A stretch of 64,000 bases of DNA from positions 5,518,001 through 5,582,000 of the forward strand of contig NZ_JAUSVA010000002.1 in the NCBI RefSeq assembly GCF_030813695.1, in the 5' to 3' direction. Shown here piece after piece: positions 8,768 through 17,609 of this stretch; the first letter of the stretch is position 1, and the number at the start of each line of letters is the position of its first letter. The translations under genes and the position numbers were made by a program. This DNA comes from Kitasatospora herbaricolor (GTDB lineage: Bacteria > Actinomycetota > Actinomycetes > Streptomycetales > Streptomycetaceae). The notes beneath the pieces were generated by a model, which worked only from the letters and a program-made list of their open reading frames with translations, did no database searches and was not told where the DNA came from.

Positions 8768-8810
8768 ATCCCTTGAATGGGGGGAGTCGGCGGGGGGTGG
8801 ATCCCTCAAC
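8768..8810 (-). promoter_or_regulatory. Possible SARP binding repeats upstream of the flavoprotein gene
   Basis: On the + strand ATCCCTTGAA (8768-8777) and ATCCCTCAAC (8801-8810) are near-identical direct repeats exactly 33 bases apart, i.e. three turns of 11 bp. SARP activators bind direct repeats in 11-bp register near the -35 region. The sites lie 70-112 bases upstream of the GTG at 8698, and a SARP gene is the next gene upstream. Purely a pattern match. Confidence 0.3.
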
Positions 8811-8984
8811 TGGGGGGGTGGGGCGGGCCGGTCCGTGGATTCGGAGGCGGGCGCGGCTGTGGGGGCCCACTCGGCAGCGGGGTCCGCCGGCGCTCCGGTG
8901 CGGTGTCGCACTCCGCCGCCGCCCGGGCCGCGGGCCGGCGCCGGGACCGGCCCGCGGGCCGTCCGGCGCCGGAGTCGGGCGGGC

Positions 8985-9956
8985 TCAGGCCTGGGTTTCC
9001 CAGAACTTCGCCCAGAGTGAGATCGCCCGCTTGAACACGGCGTGCTCGGCGCGGAGTTGTGCGTGCTCGCGCTCCAGCCGCTCCAGCCGGTCCTCGGTCC
9101 TGCGGTGCTCGGAAATGGAGAGCGGATTGTGCACGGAGGAGGACGAGATCTTGTCCCGGGCCGGGGGCAGCCGCAGGTTGAGGAGCTGGGTGGGCTCGGG
9201 CCCGGCCGGCCCGGGGGTGTCACTGTTCAGAATGGAGTACTGCAACTCCCGCAGGCTTTCCCCGGGTTCGATCCCCATCTCCTCGGAGAGCTTGCGCCGG
9301 GTGCTGCGGAACAGTTCGAGCGCCTCGACCTTCCGGCCGGAGCGGAAGAGGGCCAGCATGAGCTGACCGCACATCTTCTCCCGGAAGGGATGCTCGGCGA
9401 CGTGGCCGGAGAGTTCCCCGACGATCTGCCGGTGTCTGTTGAGCTTGAGCTCCAGGTCGTAGCAGTCCTCCAGGGCGGACAGCCGTTCCTCGTGGAATTT
9501 GGTCGCCAGTGATTCCACCAGCCGGCTGTCGAGCCCCGACCCGATCGGGCCGCGCCACAGGCCGATGGCCTTGCGCAGGAGTTCGACCGCCTCGGTGGTG
9601 TTTCCGGCGGCCCGTCCGCGGAAGGTGAGTTCGCCGAACTCGCCCAGGTCCAGGGCGCCGTTCGGGACCTTGATGATGTAGCCGGACGCCCTGGTCTCGA
9701 TGACGGCACCCGGATGCCGGTCGGCGAAGAGCCGCCGCAGCCCCGAGACACAGATCCGGACCTGGTTCTTGGCGGAGGCCGGCGGTGCGTCGTTCCAGAT
9801 CGCGTCGACCAGGCGTTCGATCGGGACCACGTGGTTCGCCTCCAGCAGCAGGATGGTGAGCAGCGCCTGTTGCCGCGCTCCTCCCAGCCGGATCGGCTGC
9901 CCGGAGAACTCCACCGCGAGTGGTCCGAGTATTCGGAAACGGAAGCCGTCCGACAT
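8985..9956 (-). CDS. SARP family transcriptional activator (GriR-like)
   Basis: 323-aa Streptomyces antibiotic regulatory protein. Residues about 6-95 form an OmpR-type winged helix (FRILGPLAVEF, ARQQALLTILLLEA, then VRICVSGLRRLF), and about 100-245 form the BTAD domain ending in LSEEMGIEPGESLRELQ. The C-terminus adds a short heptad-rich Glu/Arg segment (RTEDRLERLEREHAQLRAEH), possibly a coiled coil. The ATG at 9956 has GGGGGAGAG before it. It is probably the pathway activator, as the SARP GriR is for grixazone. It is divergent from the LuxR-type gene at 10524. Confidence 0.88.
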   Translation of the reverse strand: MSDGFRFRILGPLAVEFSGQPIRLGGARQQALLTILLLEANHVVPIERLVDAIWNDAPPASAKNQVRICVSGLRRLFADRHPGAVIETRASGYIIKVPNGALDLGEFGELTFRGRAAGNTTEAVELLRKAIGLWRGPIGSGLDSRLVESLATKFHEERLSALEDCYDLELKLNRHRQIVGELSGHVAEHPFREKMCGQLMLALFRSGRKVEALELFRSTRRKLSEEMGIEPGESLRELQYSILNSDTPGPAGPEPTQLLNLRLPPARDKISSSSVHNPLSISEHRRTEDRLERLEREHAQLRAEHAVFKRAISLWAKFWETQA

Positions 9957-10523
9957 GCGCTCTCCCCCATCGATGCGATGCACAGTCATGATCGAAATGA
10001 CGCCACCTGCTTGCCGCGCCTTGCCGTCAGCCACTCACGGATCCATGGTGCGTTTTCGGCCGGGTTGCCGCCCCCGCCCCGTGCCGCTCCCCGCCGGCGC
10101 CGGTGCGGTCGCCGCGGGGTCGTGCGGCGGCGTACCGTGCTGGTCCGCCGCGCTGATTGTTGATTGTTGTAGGTTCTGCCGGCCTGGGGCCGGTGAAGTC
10201 ACGGTGGGCGAACGGTGAGCAGCTGTGCCGTCGTCCTTCACGAAATCTCTCGACCATGCCCACAGTTTGCCATGACGTGTCCATGCCCATGCTCGGATAT
10301 TCGGGCATGGTGGAGCCGCCGTTCCCCCGGCGGCGACCGTTACTCTCCCTAAGCCTTGAACAGACGGCCGGGGGAATCAATCCCGCATTTTGGGGGTTGG
10401 CCGAAAGGTGCCGCTAGCGGGGCGCGCGGCCGCACGTACGCCCACGACCCCTGCGCCGGACGGGCCGTGGCCCCCCTCACTTGGGGGATGGTGGACCGGT
10501 CCCGAAGGCAGGAGGATCGCAGC
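9957..10523. other. Divergent promoter region between the SARP and LuxR-type genes
   Basis: This 567-base gene-free stretch must carry promoters for both regulators. It holds an AT-rich patch at about 10149-10175 with a tandem TGATTGT motif, and an inverted repeat CCATGCCC (10281-10288) / GGGCATGG (10303-10310). Small open frames across it have no ribosome sites or family features and I do not call them. Confidence 0.5.
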
Positions 10524-11666
10524 GTGAGCAAAGTAACCACCTCCCGGCTGATGGCCGGCCGTGACGAGCTGCTCGACAGCGCCTTACGGGCGCCGGACGC
10601 GCTCGCCATGTTCGGCGAGGCCTCGCGTCACCTGCGCAAGCTGGTGCCCTACGACGCCGCGGTGTGGCGGGCCACCGACCCGGTCACCGGGCTGATGACC
10701 GCGCCGATCCGCGCCGAGAACCTCGACGACGAGGGCTGCGCGGTCTACTGGGGCTGCGAGTTGTTCACCGAGAGCGTGAACCTGTTCAGGGACCTGGCCC
10801 GGGCCGAGGTGCCGGTGGCCGGCCTGCGGGAGAGCACCGGCGACCTGCCCGGCCGCAGCGTGCTCTACCACGACTTCATGCGGCCCCGCGGGCTCGACGA
10901 CGAGCTGCGGGCGGTGCTGCGGATCGGCGGCCGCCCGCGCGGGCACATCAGCCTGTTCCGCTCCAAGGGCCGGGCTTCGTTCGGCCGGGCCGAGGCCCGG
11001 CTGGTCGAGAGCCTGGTCAGCCCGCTGGCCCGGCGGCTGCGCTCCTACGACCAGCCGGTCGTGGAATCCCTGCCGGAGCGCCTGCCGGGCGCCGAGCACG
11101 GGCCCGGCCTGCTGCTCTTCGACGCCCGGGGCACCTTGATCTCCATCAACGACGACGCCCGCCAGCACCTGGAGGACCTCCCGGCCGGGCCGTCCACGGA
11201 CGCCGGACTGGGCATCAAGGTCCCGGCCTGGATCAGCAGTACGGCCGCCCAGGCCCGGGCGATCGCGCAGGACCGCGGCCGGGGCACCGCCCGGGTCCGG
11301 GCCCGGACCAGGTCCGGGCGCTGGCTGGTCTGCCACGCCTCCTGCCTGCGGGAGGCCGGCGGGGTGCTCGGCGCCTCGGCGGTCGTCATCGAACCGGCCA
11401 AGGCCTCCGAGATCGTGCCGCTGATCGTGGACGCCTACGAACTCTCCGAGCGGGAGCTGGAGATCACCCAGTTCATAGCCCGCGGCCTGGCCACCGGGGA
11501 GATCGCCAAGCAGCTCTTCCTGTCCCCGCACACCGTGCGCGACCACGTGAAGGCGGTGTTCGAGAAGGTCGGCGTCTCCAGCCGGGGCGAACTCGTCGGC
11601 CGGCTCTTCACCGAGCACTACGCGCCGGTGGCCGAGCAGAGGATCGTCCGGGTCACCGACGGCTGA
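10524..11666 (+). CDS. GAF-like / LuxR-family regulator
   Basis: 380-aa protein with a C-terminal LuxR helix-turn-helix (LSERELEITQFIARGLATGE, then IAKQLFLSPHTVRDHVKAVF). The N-terminal two thirds contains a sensor-like region resembling GAF domains (LRKLVPYDAAVWRATDP... and RIGGRPRGHISLFR), with a PAS-like second half (GPGLLLFDARGTLISINDDA). There is no phospho-acceptor receiver domain. The GTG at 10524 is chosen because GGAGGATC precedes it; the open frame to 10356 has no start support. It is likely a second cluster regulator, but it could also act outside the cluster. Confidence 0.8.
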   Translation: MSKVTTSRLMAGRDELLDSALRAPDALAMFGEASRHLRKLVPYDAAVWRATDPVTGLMTAPIRAENLDDEGCAVYWGCELFTESVNLFRDLARAEVPVAGLRESTGDLPGRSVLYHDFMRPRGLDDELRAVLRIGGRPRGHISLFRSKGRASFGRAEARLVESLVSPLARRLRSYDQPVVESLPERLPGAEHGPGLLLFDARGTLISINDDARQHLEDLPAGPSTDAGLGIKVPAWISSTAAQARAIAQDRGRGTARVRARTRSGRWLVCHASCLREAGGVLGASAVVIEPAKASEIVPLIVDAYELSERELEITQFIARGLATGEIAKQLFLSPHTVRDHVKAVFEKVGVSSRGELVGRLFTEHYAPVAEQRIVRVTDG

Positions 11667-11733
11667 CGCGCCGCCGCCCGCAGCGCCGGGCGCCGCATTG
11701 CCTCGCACCGCAGTACCTGGGCCCGCAGCACCG

Positions 11734-11764
11734 AGCCCCGCCGGAGGACTCCTCCGGCGGGGCT
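11734..11764. terminator. Terminator between the LuxR-type gene and griH
   Basis: A 14-bp GC-rich perfect stem (11734-11747 with 11751-11764) with a 3-base loop, between convergent genes and closest to the LuxR-type stop at 11666. Confidence 0.75.
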
Positions 11765-11829
11765 TCCTGCTGTCCGGGGCCGTGTGCCCGGCGGGGTGCG
11801 GCGGCCGTCGGTCCGGGGCCGGAAACGGC

Positions 11830-11867
11830 GCCGCCGTGCCGCCGGTGGATTCCGGCGGCACGGCGGC
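11830..11867 (-). terminator. Terminator after griH
   Basis: A perfect 16-bp stem (11830-11845 with 11852-11867, loop of six) starts 16 bases beyond the griH stop codon on the minus strand. Confidence 0.75.
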
Positions 11868-11882
11868 GGGTCGGTCCGGGGC

Positions 11883-12986
11883 CTACTTCTCCAGGCAGAA
11901 CTCGTTGATCGGGTAGCCGACGTGACGGTCCTCGGTGGGCAGGTAGCCCAGCACGATGTCGCCCGGCTTCAGCTCGGTGCTGTTGAGGACGACACCGCCG
12001 GGGCCGAGCACCCGCACGTGCCAGTCGTCCTGCAGGATCAGGTTGACGGCCTGCCCGTTGGCCGCCACCGCGTCGATGGAGATCAGCGGACGGGACTCGA
12101 TCTTGACCCGGCCCACGGTGATGATCCGGGTCTGGCCCTTCACGTCCACCGCGGTGATCTTGCTGCCGGTCCGGAGCTCGCTCAGGTAGTTGGTGCGCTC
12201 GCCCTTGGACAGGGTGTACGAGTGGATCGCGCCGGCGTTCACCCGGAACGGGCGGGTCGGCATGTACGGCAGCGGGTGGGTCTCGCTGACGCAGAGGATC
12301 ATGCCCTTGGAGTGCGAGCCGACCAGGATGCCCTCGTCCTCGCGGAAGTGCGAGCAGGTGTCGACGCAGGCCCGCTCGCCCATGCCGATGTGGCTGGTGG
12401 CGGTGATCGTCAGCTCGGTCAGCTCCAGGTTGGGGGACTCGAACTCGGCCGAGTTCCGCAGCGCGGCCGCGTCACCCACCTTGGCCGGGGCCATCATCAC
12501 GCCGTCGGAGCCGAGCTCCAGGACACCGAAGATGATCTCGGCCTCCTCGACGTCCTGGGCGATGGTGATCAGGCTGCCGGTGGACTTGGCGGCGGCCGCG
12601 ATCACGATCTCCAGCGGGATCTTGGTGGGGTCGCGGAAGAGGAGCAGGCTCCACTTCTCGGTGCGGGCGGACTGGCAGGCGTCCTCCAGGGTGTCGGCGT
12701 CGATGATCTCGACGAAGCGGCCGAACTCCACCTCGGGGTGACGCAGCGCCAGCTCGGCCGGCTCACCGTGCTGGGCGGGGTCGACGATCACGATGTCGGC
12801 GCTGCCGAAGCTCTCGGGCAGCGGCTTGCCCTGCGGGAAGAGCACCTTCTGCACGGTCGGCGGCAGCTGCTCGAACTCGGCGGGGTCGTCGGCGACGATG
12901 CCGTCCAGACGGTAGTGCAGCGCCTCCTGGAGGATCGCGGCCTTGGCTTCGTCGGTCTTGCGGATGTCGAGCCAGCTGAGCTTCAC
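11883..12986 (-). CDS. griH: 3,4-AHBA synthase (GriH-like, DHQ synthase II family)
   Basis: 367-aa protein of the archaeal-type 3-dehydroquinate synthase II family. Typical segments are MKLSWLDIRKTDEAKAAI, LGSDGVMMAP, FRVNAGAIHSYTL, YLSELRTGSKITAVD and PVNxx-like C-terminal region YPINEFCLEK. In the grixazone pathway GriH cyclises and aromatises the C7 amino sugar-like phosphate made by GriI to 3-amino-4-hydroxybenzoate. The GTG at 12986 has GAGGAG upstream and lies 46 bases after griI, with which it forms an operon together with the aspartokinase. Its pairing with GriI distinguishes it from a shikimate-pathway enzyme. Confidence 0.92.
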   Translation of the reverse strand: MKLSWLDIRKTDEAKAAILQEALHYRLDGIVADDPAEFEQLPPTVQKVLFPQGKPLPESFGSADIVIVDPAQHGEPAELALRHPEVEFGRFVEIIDADTLEDACQSARTEKWSLLLFRDPTKIPLEIVIAAAAKSTGSLITIAQDVEEAEIIFGVLELGSDGVMMAPAKVGDAAALRNSAEFESPNLELTELTITATSHIGMGERACVDTCSHFREDEGILVGSHSKGMILCVSETHPLPYMPTRPFRVNAGAIHSYTLSKGERTNYLSELRTGSKITAVDVKGQTRIITVGRVKIESRPLISIDAVAANGQAVNLILQDDWHVRVLGPGGVVLNSTELKPGDIVLGYLPTEDRHVGYPINEFCLEK

Positions 12987-13032
12987 AGGGTTCTCCTCAT
13001 TGGGTGCTGAGCGACGTGGAACGGGAAAGTGG

Positions 13033-13845
13033 TCAGTTGCCGCCGGGCCGGGGGCCCGCGGTGGTGGGCGGGAAGTCGCCGTGGATCAGCTCGGCGAGCT
13101 TGTAGGCGACGGCGCCGGGGTCGGCCGCCTGGAAGACGTTGCGGCCCATCGCCACGCCGGCCGCGCCGCCGCGCAGCGCGTCCTCGACGTAGGTGAGGAC
13201 GGCGCCCTCGTCGTCGTTGCGCGGGCCGCCGACGACGATCACCGGGACGGAGGCGGTGCCGGTGATCTCGGCCATCGCCTCGACCGAGCCGACGTACGGG
13301 GCCTTCACCAGGTCGGCGCCGAGGTCGGCGGCGAGCGTCACGGCGTGGGCGACCAGCGCCGGGTCGGCCGGGTTGTCGATCTTGGGGCCGCGCGGGTACA
13401 TCATGGCCAGCAGCGGGACGTTCCAGCGGTCGCAGGCGTCCGCCACCTTGGCCATGTCCGAGACCTGCTGGCGCTCCTCGTGGGAGCCGAGGTTGACGTG
13501 CACGCTGACCGCGTCGGCGCCGAGACGCAGGGCCTCCTCGACGCTCGCGACCAGGTACTTGTCGTTGGGGTCGGGGGCGTGCACGGTGCTCGCGCTGAGG
13601 TGGACGATCAGCGAGGTGCTGGTGAACCACTCGGCGTCGATGTGGCGCAGGCTGCCCTTGTGCAGGACCACCGCGTCCACGCCGTTGCGGGCGAGCCGGC
13701 CGACCAGCTTGTCGACCCGGTTGCCGCCGGTGACCGGCCCGTCGGTGATCGAGTGGTCCAGCGGGACCACGAACAGCCGGTCCGGGTGGTGGCGGTGAAG
13801 GCGCTTCAGCCGCACCTGGCGGGCGAACGACGTGTTGAGGGCCAT
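13033..13845 (-). CDS. griI: 2-amino-4,5-dihydroxy-6-oxo-7-phosphonooxyheptanoate synthase (GriI-like aldolase)
   Basis: 270-aa class I aldolase of the DhnA/ADH-synthase family. Predicted catalytic residues are D30 (PLDHS), Y150 (AMMYPRGP) and Schiff-base K181 (ADLVKAPYVG), with the same spacing as archaeal homologues; GGPRNDDE forms the phosphate loop. GriI condenses aspartate 4-semialdehyde with dihydroxyacetone phosphate, the first committed step to 3,4-AHBA. I prefer the ATG at 13845 because AAGGAG lies 7-8 bases before it; the GTG at 13851 is too close to that site. The gene sits between the aspartokinase and griH on one transcript. Confidence 0.92.
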   Translation of the reverse strand: MALNTSFARQVRLKRLHRHHPDRLFVVPLDHSITDGPVTGGNRVDKLVGRLARNGVDAVVLHKGSLRHIDAEWFTSTSLIVHLSASTVHAPDPNDKYLVASVEEALRLGADAVSVHVNLGSHEERQQVSDMAKVADACDRWNVPLLAMMYPRGPKIDNPADPALVAHAVTLAADLGADLVKAPYVGSVEAMAEITGTASVPVIVVGGPRNDDEGAVLTYVEDALRGGAAGVAMGRNVFQAADPGAVAYKLAELIHGDFPPTTAGPRPGGN

Positions 13846-13902
13846 CGGCACTCTCCTTGGTGAGGGGAAGGCGCGTCCCCCCGTTGTACGGGGGCGGGCG
13901 CG

Positions 13903-15183
13903 TCAGAACTGGTTGGCCGGTCGCAGGTCCCTGGCCTCCGCGTCGAGCCCGAACTCGCTGTGCAGCACGCCGACCCCGCGGACCACGTCGCTGTCGGGGA
14001 CGGTGGCGGAGATCCGGAGCTGGGAGGTGACCACCGCGCTCGCGGGGATGTCGGCGCTGGTCAGCGCGGACAGCATGCGGGCCGCGTACTGGGGGCGGCT
14101 GAGCAGCCCGGTGCCGACCACGGAGAGCATCCCGACCTCTTCGTTGACCTCGACCCAGCCGCCCCAGCGGACCGCCATCTCGCGCAGTGACTTCCGCAGG
14201 TCCGGCACGTCGGAGCGGCGGACGGTCATCCCGACCGAGAACCCGCCCTCGTCGCCCTCGGAGAGCGCGGCCATGCCGACCGGAATGGACTTGTGCGCCA
14301 GGAATCGGAAAACCTCGGCGACGGAATGGGCGTCGATCCTTTCGACGCGCATCGCCACACGGGCAACATCCGTATCATGTACGACTGCCTGGACAGCAGT
14401 GCTCGTCTCCAGCATTTCTTCTCCAATTCCCCCGCGGATAACCGTTCCGGGTCCTTCCAGCGATGAGTGCATGACGTGGATGTCCACGCCGTACAGCGCG
14501 GCCAGTTCCACCGCGCGGGAGTGCATGACCTTCGCGCCGGCGAGTGACATCTCGGTCATCACGCCCATGTCGACGACCGGCATGATCCGCGCGGCGGCGG
14601 CGATCCGGGGGTCGGCGGTGTAGACGCCCTCGACGTCCGTGTAGATCTCGCAGCGGCCGGTGCCCAGCTCGGCGGCGATCGCGACGGCCGTGGTGTCGGA
14701 GCCGCCCCTTCCCAGCGTGACGATGTCGCCGTCGGCGTCGGCGCCCTGGAAACCGGCCACCACCACGACCTTCCCGGCGCGCAGGTGCCGCAGGGCCAGT
14801 TCGGTGTCGATGGCCACGATCACCCCGGCGCCGTGCTCGCCGCCGGCCAGGATCCCGCTCTGGGTACCGGCCAGGGCGACGGCCGGCACGCCCAGGTGCT
14901 GCAGGGTCATGGCGAGCAGCGAGGCCGACGCGGCCTCGCCGGTGGCGAGCAGCAGGTCCAGCTCCCGCCAGGACGGGTCCGGGTTGAGGTCGTACGCCGC
15001 CCGCAGGAGGGCGTCGGTGGTCTTGCCCCGCGCGGAGGCGACCACCACCACCGCCCGGCCCGAGCGGTGCGCGGCCGCGACGCGGGTGGCGACCGCCCGC
15101 ACCTGGGCGTCCGTGGCCAGGGAACTGCCGCCGTATTTCTGTACCAGTACTCCGGTCGAAAAATCGCTAATCGGCAGGTCCAT
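13903..15183 (-). CDS. Cluster-linked aspartate kinase
   Basis: 426-aa aspartokinase, phosphorylating L-aspartate on the way to aspartate 4-semialdehyde, a GriI substrate. The kinase domain has VQKYGGSSL (residues 14-22), LATGEAASASLLAM, AGFQGADADGDIVTLGRGGSDTTAVA and YTDVEGVYTADPR. The C-terminal ACT region is present but unusual: the GVPDKPG-like and NIDM-like effector motifs of normal actinobacterial LysC are replaced by ERIDAHSVAEV and IPVGMAALS, suggesting weakened feedback inhibition. The ATG at 15183 follows GGAGGGG. It is the first gene of the operon with griI and griH, so precursor supply is co-regulated with the pathway. Housekeeping Asd must supply the next step. Confidence 0.9.
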   Translation of the reverse strand: MDLPISDFSTGVLVQKYGGSSLATDAQVRAVATRVAAAHRSGRAVVVVASARGKTTDALLRAAYDLNPDPSWRELDLLLATGEAASASLLAMTLQHLGVPAVALAGTQSGILAGGEHGAGVIVAIDTELALRHLRAGKVVVVAGFQGADADGDIVTLGRGGSDTTAVAIAAELGTGRCEIYTDVEGVYTADPRIAAAARIMPVVDMGVMTEMSLAGAKVMHSRAVELAALYGVDIHVMHSSLEGPGTVIRGGIGEEMLETSTAVQAVVHDTDVARVAMRVERIDAHSVAEVFRFLAHKSIPVGMAALSEGDEGGFSVGMTVRRSDVPDLRKSLREMAVRWGGWVEVNEEVGMLSVVGTGLLSRPQYAARMLSALTSADIPASAVVTSQLRISATVPDSDVVRGVGVLHSEFGLDAEARDLRPANQF

Positions 15184-15557
15184 TGCCACCCCTCCGAACG
15201 TCTCGGATCGTCGCACCGATCCCGGGCGGATCCATTAATTCGATGCTCGGGTGCCGCAGTATTGATTAGCTTTCGTAAAGATATCGGTCCGTTATGGAAA
15301 GGTCATCGCGGCGAAACCGGATCATCCGCGTCCACCGCGTACGGACCGCCGTGCCCCGGCGACGGCCGCCCTCCGTACCCGGCCGGGGGCCGGCGGCGGC
15401 CTTCCGTGCACGGTGCACGGGGGCGTCCGTCAGCCCGCCGCGCACGGCCCGACCCCGACCCGGCGCCGCCGGTCCGGACGCCCTGCGCCGGCAGCCGGGC
15501 GCCCCGCGCCGCCGGGTCCGGCGGCCTCCGGCCACCGGGATGCGCGAGGATGGAGCC
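15184..15557. other. Gene-free boundary of the biosynthetic cluster
   Basis: 374 bases between the divergent aspartokinase and DUF255 genes. The part next to the aspartokinase (about 15225-15300) is AT-rich compared with the rest of the window and probably holds the promoter of the aspartokinase-griI-griH operon; the remainder is GC-rich without clear signals. No transposase, tRNA or repeat marks the junction. Confidence 0.5.
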
Positions 15558-17609
15558 ATGCCGAACCGTCTCGCTGACGCGACCTCGCCGTACCTGCTCC
15601 AGCACGCCGACAACCCGGTGGACTGGTGGCCCTGGGGCCCCGAGGCGTTCGAGGAGGCCCGTCGGCGGGGCGTTCCGGTGCTGCTGAGCGTCGGCTACGC
15701 GGCCTGCCACTGGTGCCACGTGATGGCCCACGAGTCCTTCGAGGACGAGAAGGTCGCCGAGTACGCCAACGAGCACTTCGTCGCGGTGAAGGTCGACCGC
15801 GAGGAGCGGCCGGACGTCGACGCCGTCTACATGGAGGCCGTCCAGGCGGCGACCGGCCAGGGCGGCTGGCCGATGACCGTCTTCCTGACGCCGGACAAGG
15901 ACCCGTTCTACTTCGGCACGTACTTCCCGCCCGAGCCCCGGCACGGGATGCCCGGCTTCCGGCAGGTGCTGGAGGGCGTGGACGCCGCCTGGCGTGAGCG
16001 CCGCGACGAGGTCGGCGAGGTCGCCGCCCGGATCAGGGCCGACCTGGCCGAGCGGGCCGCCGTCTACACCGTCGGCTCCGGCGTCCACCAGCCGCCCGGC
16101 GAGGCCGACCTGCACCAGGCGCTGGTGGGGCTCAGCCGCGGCTTCGACGCCGCGCGCGGCGGCTTCGGCGGGGCGCCCAAGTTCCCGCCGTCCATGGCGG
16201 TCGAGTTCCTGCTGCGCCACCACGCCCGCACCGGGTCGGGGGTGGCGTTGGAGATGGCCGCCCGGACCTGCGAGGCGATGGCCCGCGGCGGCATCCACGA
16301 CCAGCTCGGCGGCGGCTTCGCCCGGTACTCGGTGGACGCCGAGTGGGTGGTGCCGCACTTCGAGAAGATGCTGTACGACAACGCGCTGCTGCTGCGGACC
16401 TACCTGCACCTGTGGCGCTCCACCGGCGATGCCCTCGCCCGCCGGGTGGCGCTCGGCACCGCCGACTTCCTGCTGCGCGAACTGCGCACCCCCGAGGGCG
16501 GGTTCGCCTCCGCACTGGACGCCGACAGCCTGGATCCGGCCACCGGGAAGTCGGTTGAGGGCGCCTACTACGCGTGGACCCCGGAGCAACTGGCCGAGGT
16601 GCTCGGCGCCGAGGACGGCGCCACCGCCGCGGAGCTCTTCGCGGTCACCCCGGAGGGGACCTTCGAGCACGGCACCTCGGTGCTCCAACTGCCCGCCGAC
16701 CCGGCCGACCCGGCCGCGTACGAGCGGATCCGGGCCGGGCTGCTCGCCGCCCGGTCGCGGCGGCCCGCACCGGCCCGGGACGACAAGGTGGTGGCCGCCT
16801 GGAACGGCCTGGCGATCGCCGCCCTGGCCGAGGCCGGCGCCCTGCTGGAGCGGCCGGACCTGGTGACGGCCGCCGAGGCCGCCGCCGACCTGCTGATCGA
16901 GGTCCACCTGCGGCCCGACGGCCGGCTGCTGCGCACCTCCCGCGACGGCCGCGGCAACGAGCGCAACGCCGGTGTCCTGGAGGACTACGCGGACACCGCC
17001 GAGGGCTTCCTCGCCCTGTTCGCCGTCACCGGCGACAGCGCCTGGCTGGACCTGGCGGGTCTGCTGCTGGACACCGTGCTGGCGCACTTCGCCGACCCGG
17101 CCTCGGGCGCCCTGTACGACACGGCGGACGACGCCGAGGAGCTGATCCGCCGCCCGCAGGACCCGACCGACAACGCCACCCCGTCCGGCTGGACGGCCGC
17201 GGCCAACGCGCTGCTGACCTACGCCGCCTACACCGGCTCCGAGACCCACCGCACGGCGGCCGGGCGGGCGCTCGCCATCGTCGGCGCGCTCGCCTCGCGG
17301 GCCCCGCGCTTCATCGGCTGGGGCCTGGCCGCCGCCGAGGCCTGGACGGACGGGCCGCGCGAGGTCGCCGTGGTCGGCCCGGCGGGCGACCCGGCCACTG
17401 CCCTGCTGCACCGCACGGCGCTGCTGGCGACCGCCCCCGGCGCGGTGGTCGCCCTCGGCGAGCCCGGGCCGACCGACGTGCCGCTGCTGGCCGACCGCCC
17501 ACTGGTCGGCGGCGCGCCCGCCGGGTACGTCTGCCGGCACTTCACCTGCGACGCGCCGACGGCGGACGCGGCCGTGCTGGCCGAGCGGCTGGGGGTCAGG
17601 GCCGGGTGA
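15558..17609 (+). CDS. Thioredoxin-like DUF255 protein (YyaL/SSP411 family)
   Basis: 683-aa two-domain protein. Residues 1-160 form a thioredoxin-like DUF255 domain with the CxxC site in GYAACHWCHVMAHESF and KVDREERPDVD; the rest is a six-hairpin (alpha/alpha) glycosidase-like fold with QLGGGFARYSVD, WVVPHFEKMLYDNA and SALDADSLDP. The family is widespread but its reaction is not firmly known. I start at the ATG at 15558 (GAGGATGGAG upstream), since the family begins MPNRLADATSPYLLQHADNP; the longer open frame from 15294 is not coding. Core gene at the right edge of the cluster. Confidence 0.9.
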   Translation: MPNRLADATSPYLLQHADNPVDWWPWGPEAFEEARRRGVPVLLSVGYAACHWCHVMAHESFEDEKVAEYANEHFVAVKVDREERPDVDAVYMEAVQAATGQGGWPMTVFLTPDKDPFYFGTYFPPEPRHGMPGFRQVLEGVDAAWRERRDEVGEVAARIRADLAERAAVYTVGSGVHQPPGEADLHQALVGLSRGFDAARGGFGGAPKFPPSMAVEFLLRHHARTGSGVALEMAARTCEAMARGGIHDQLGGGFARYSVDAEWVVPHFEKMLYDNALLLRTYLHLWRSTGDALARRVALGTADFLLRELRTPEGGFASALDADSLDPATGKSVEGAYYAWTPEQLAEVLGAEDGATAAELFAVTPEGTFEHGTSVLQLPADPADPAAYERIRAGLLAARSRRPAPARDDKVVAAWNGLAIAALAEAGALLERPDLVTAAEAAADLLIEVHLRPDGRLLRTSRDGRGNERNAGVLEDYADTAEGFLALFAVTGDSAWLDLAGLLLDTVLAHFADPASGALYDTADDAEELIRRPQDPTDNATPSGWTAAANALLTYAAYTGSETHRTAAGRALAIVGALASRAPRFIGWGLAAAEAWTDGPREVAVVGPAGDPATALLHRTALLATAPGAVVALGEPGPTDVPLLADRPLVGGAPAGYVCRHFTCDAPTADAAVLAERLGVRAG

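Noticed and set aside
10027..10380. 117-codon frame between the two cluster regulators
   Set aside because: No ribosome site, mixed composition and position in a promoter region.
15184..15557. Attachment site or integrase marking the cluster edge
   Set aside because: No tRNA, integrase or flanking direct repeat is visible at either cluster boundary.
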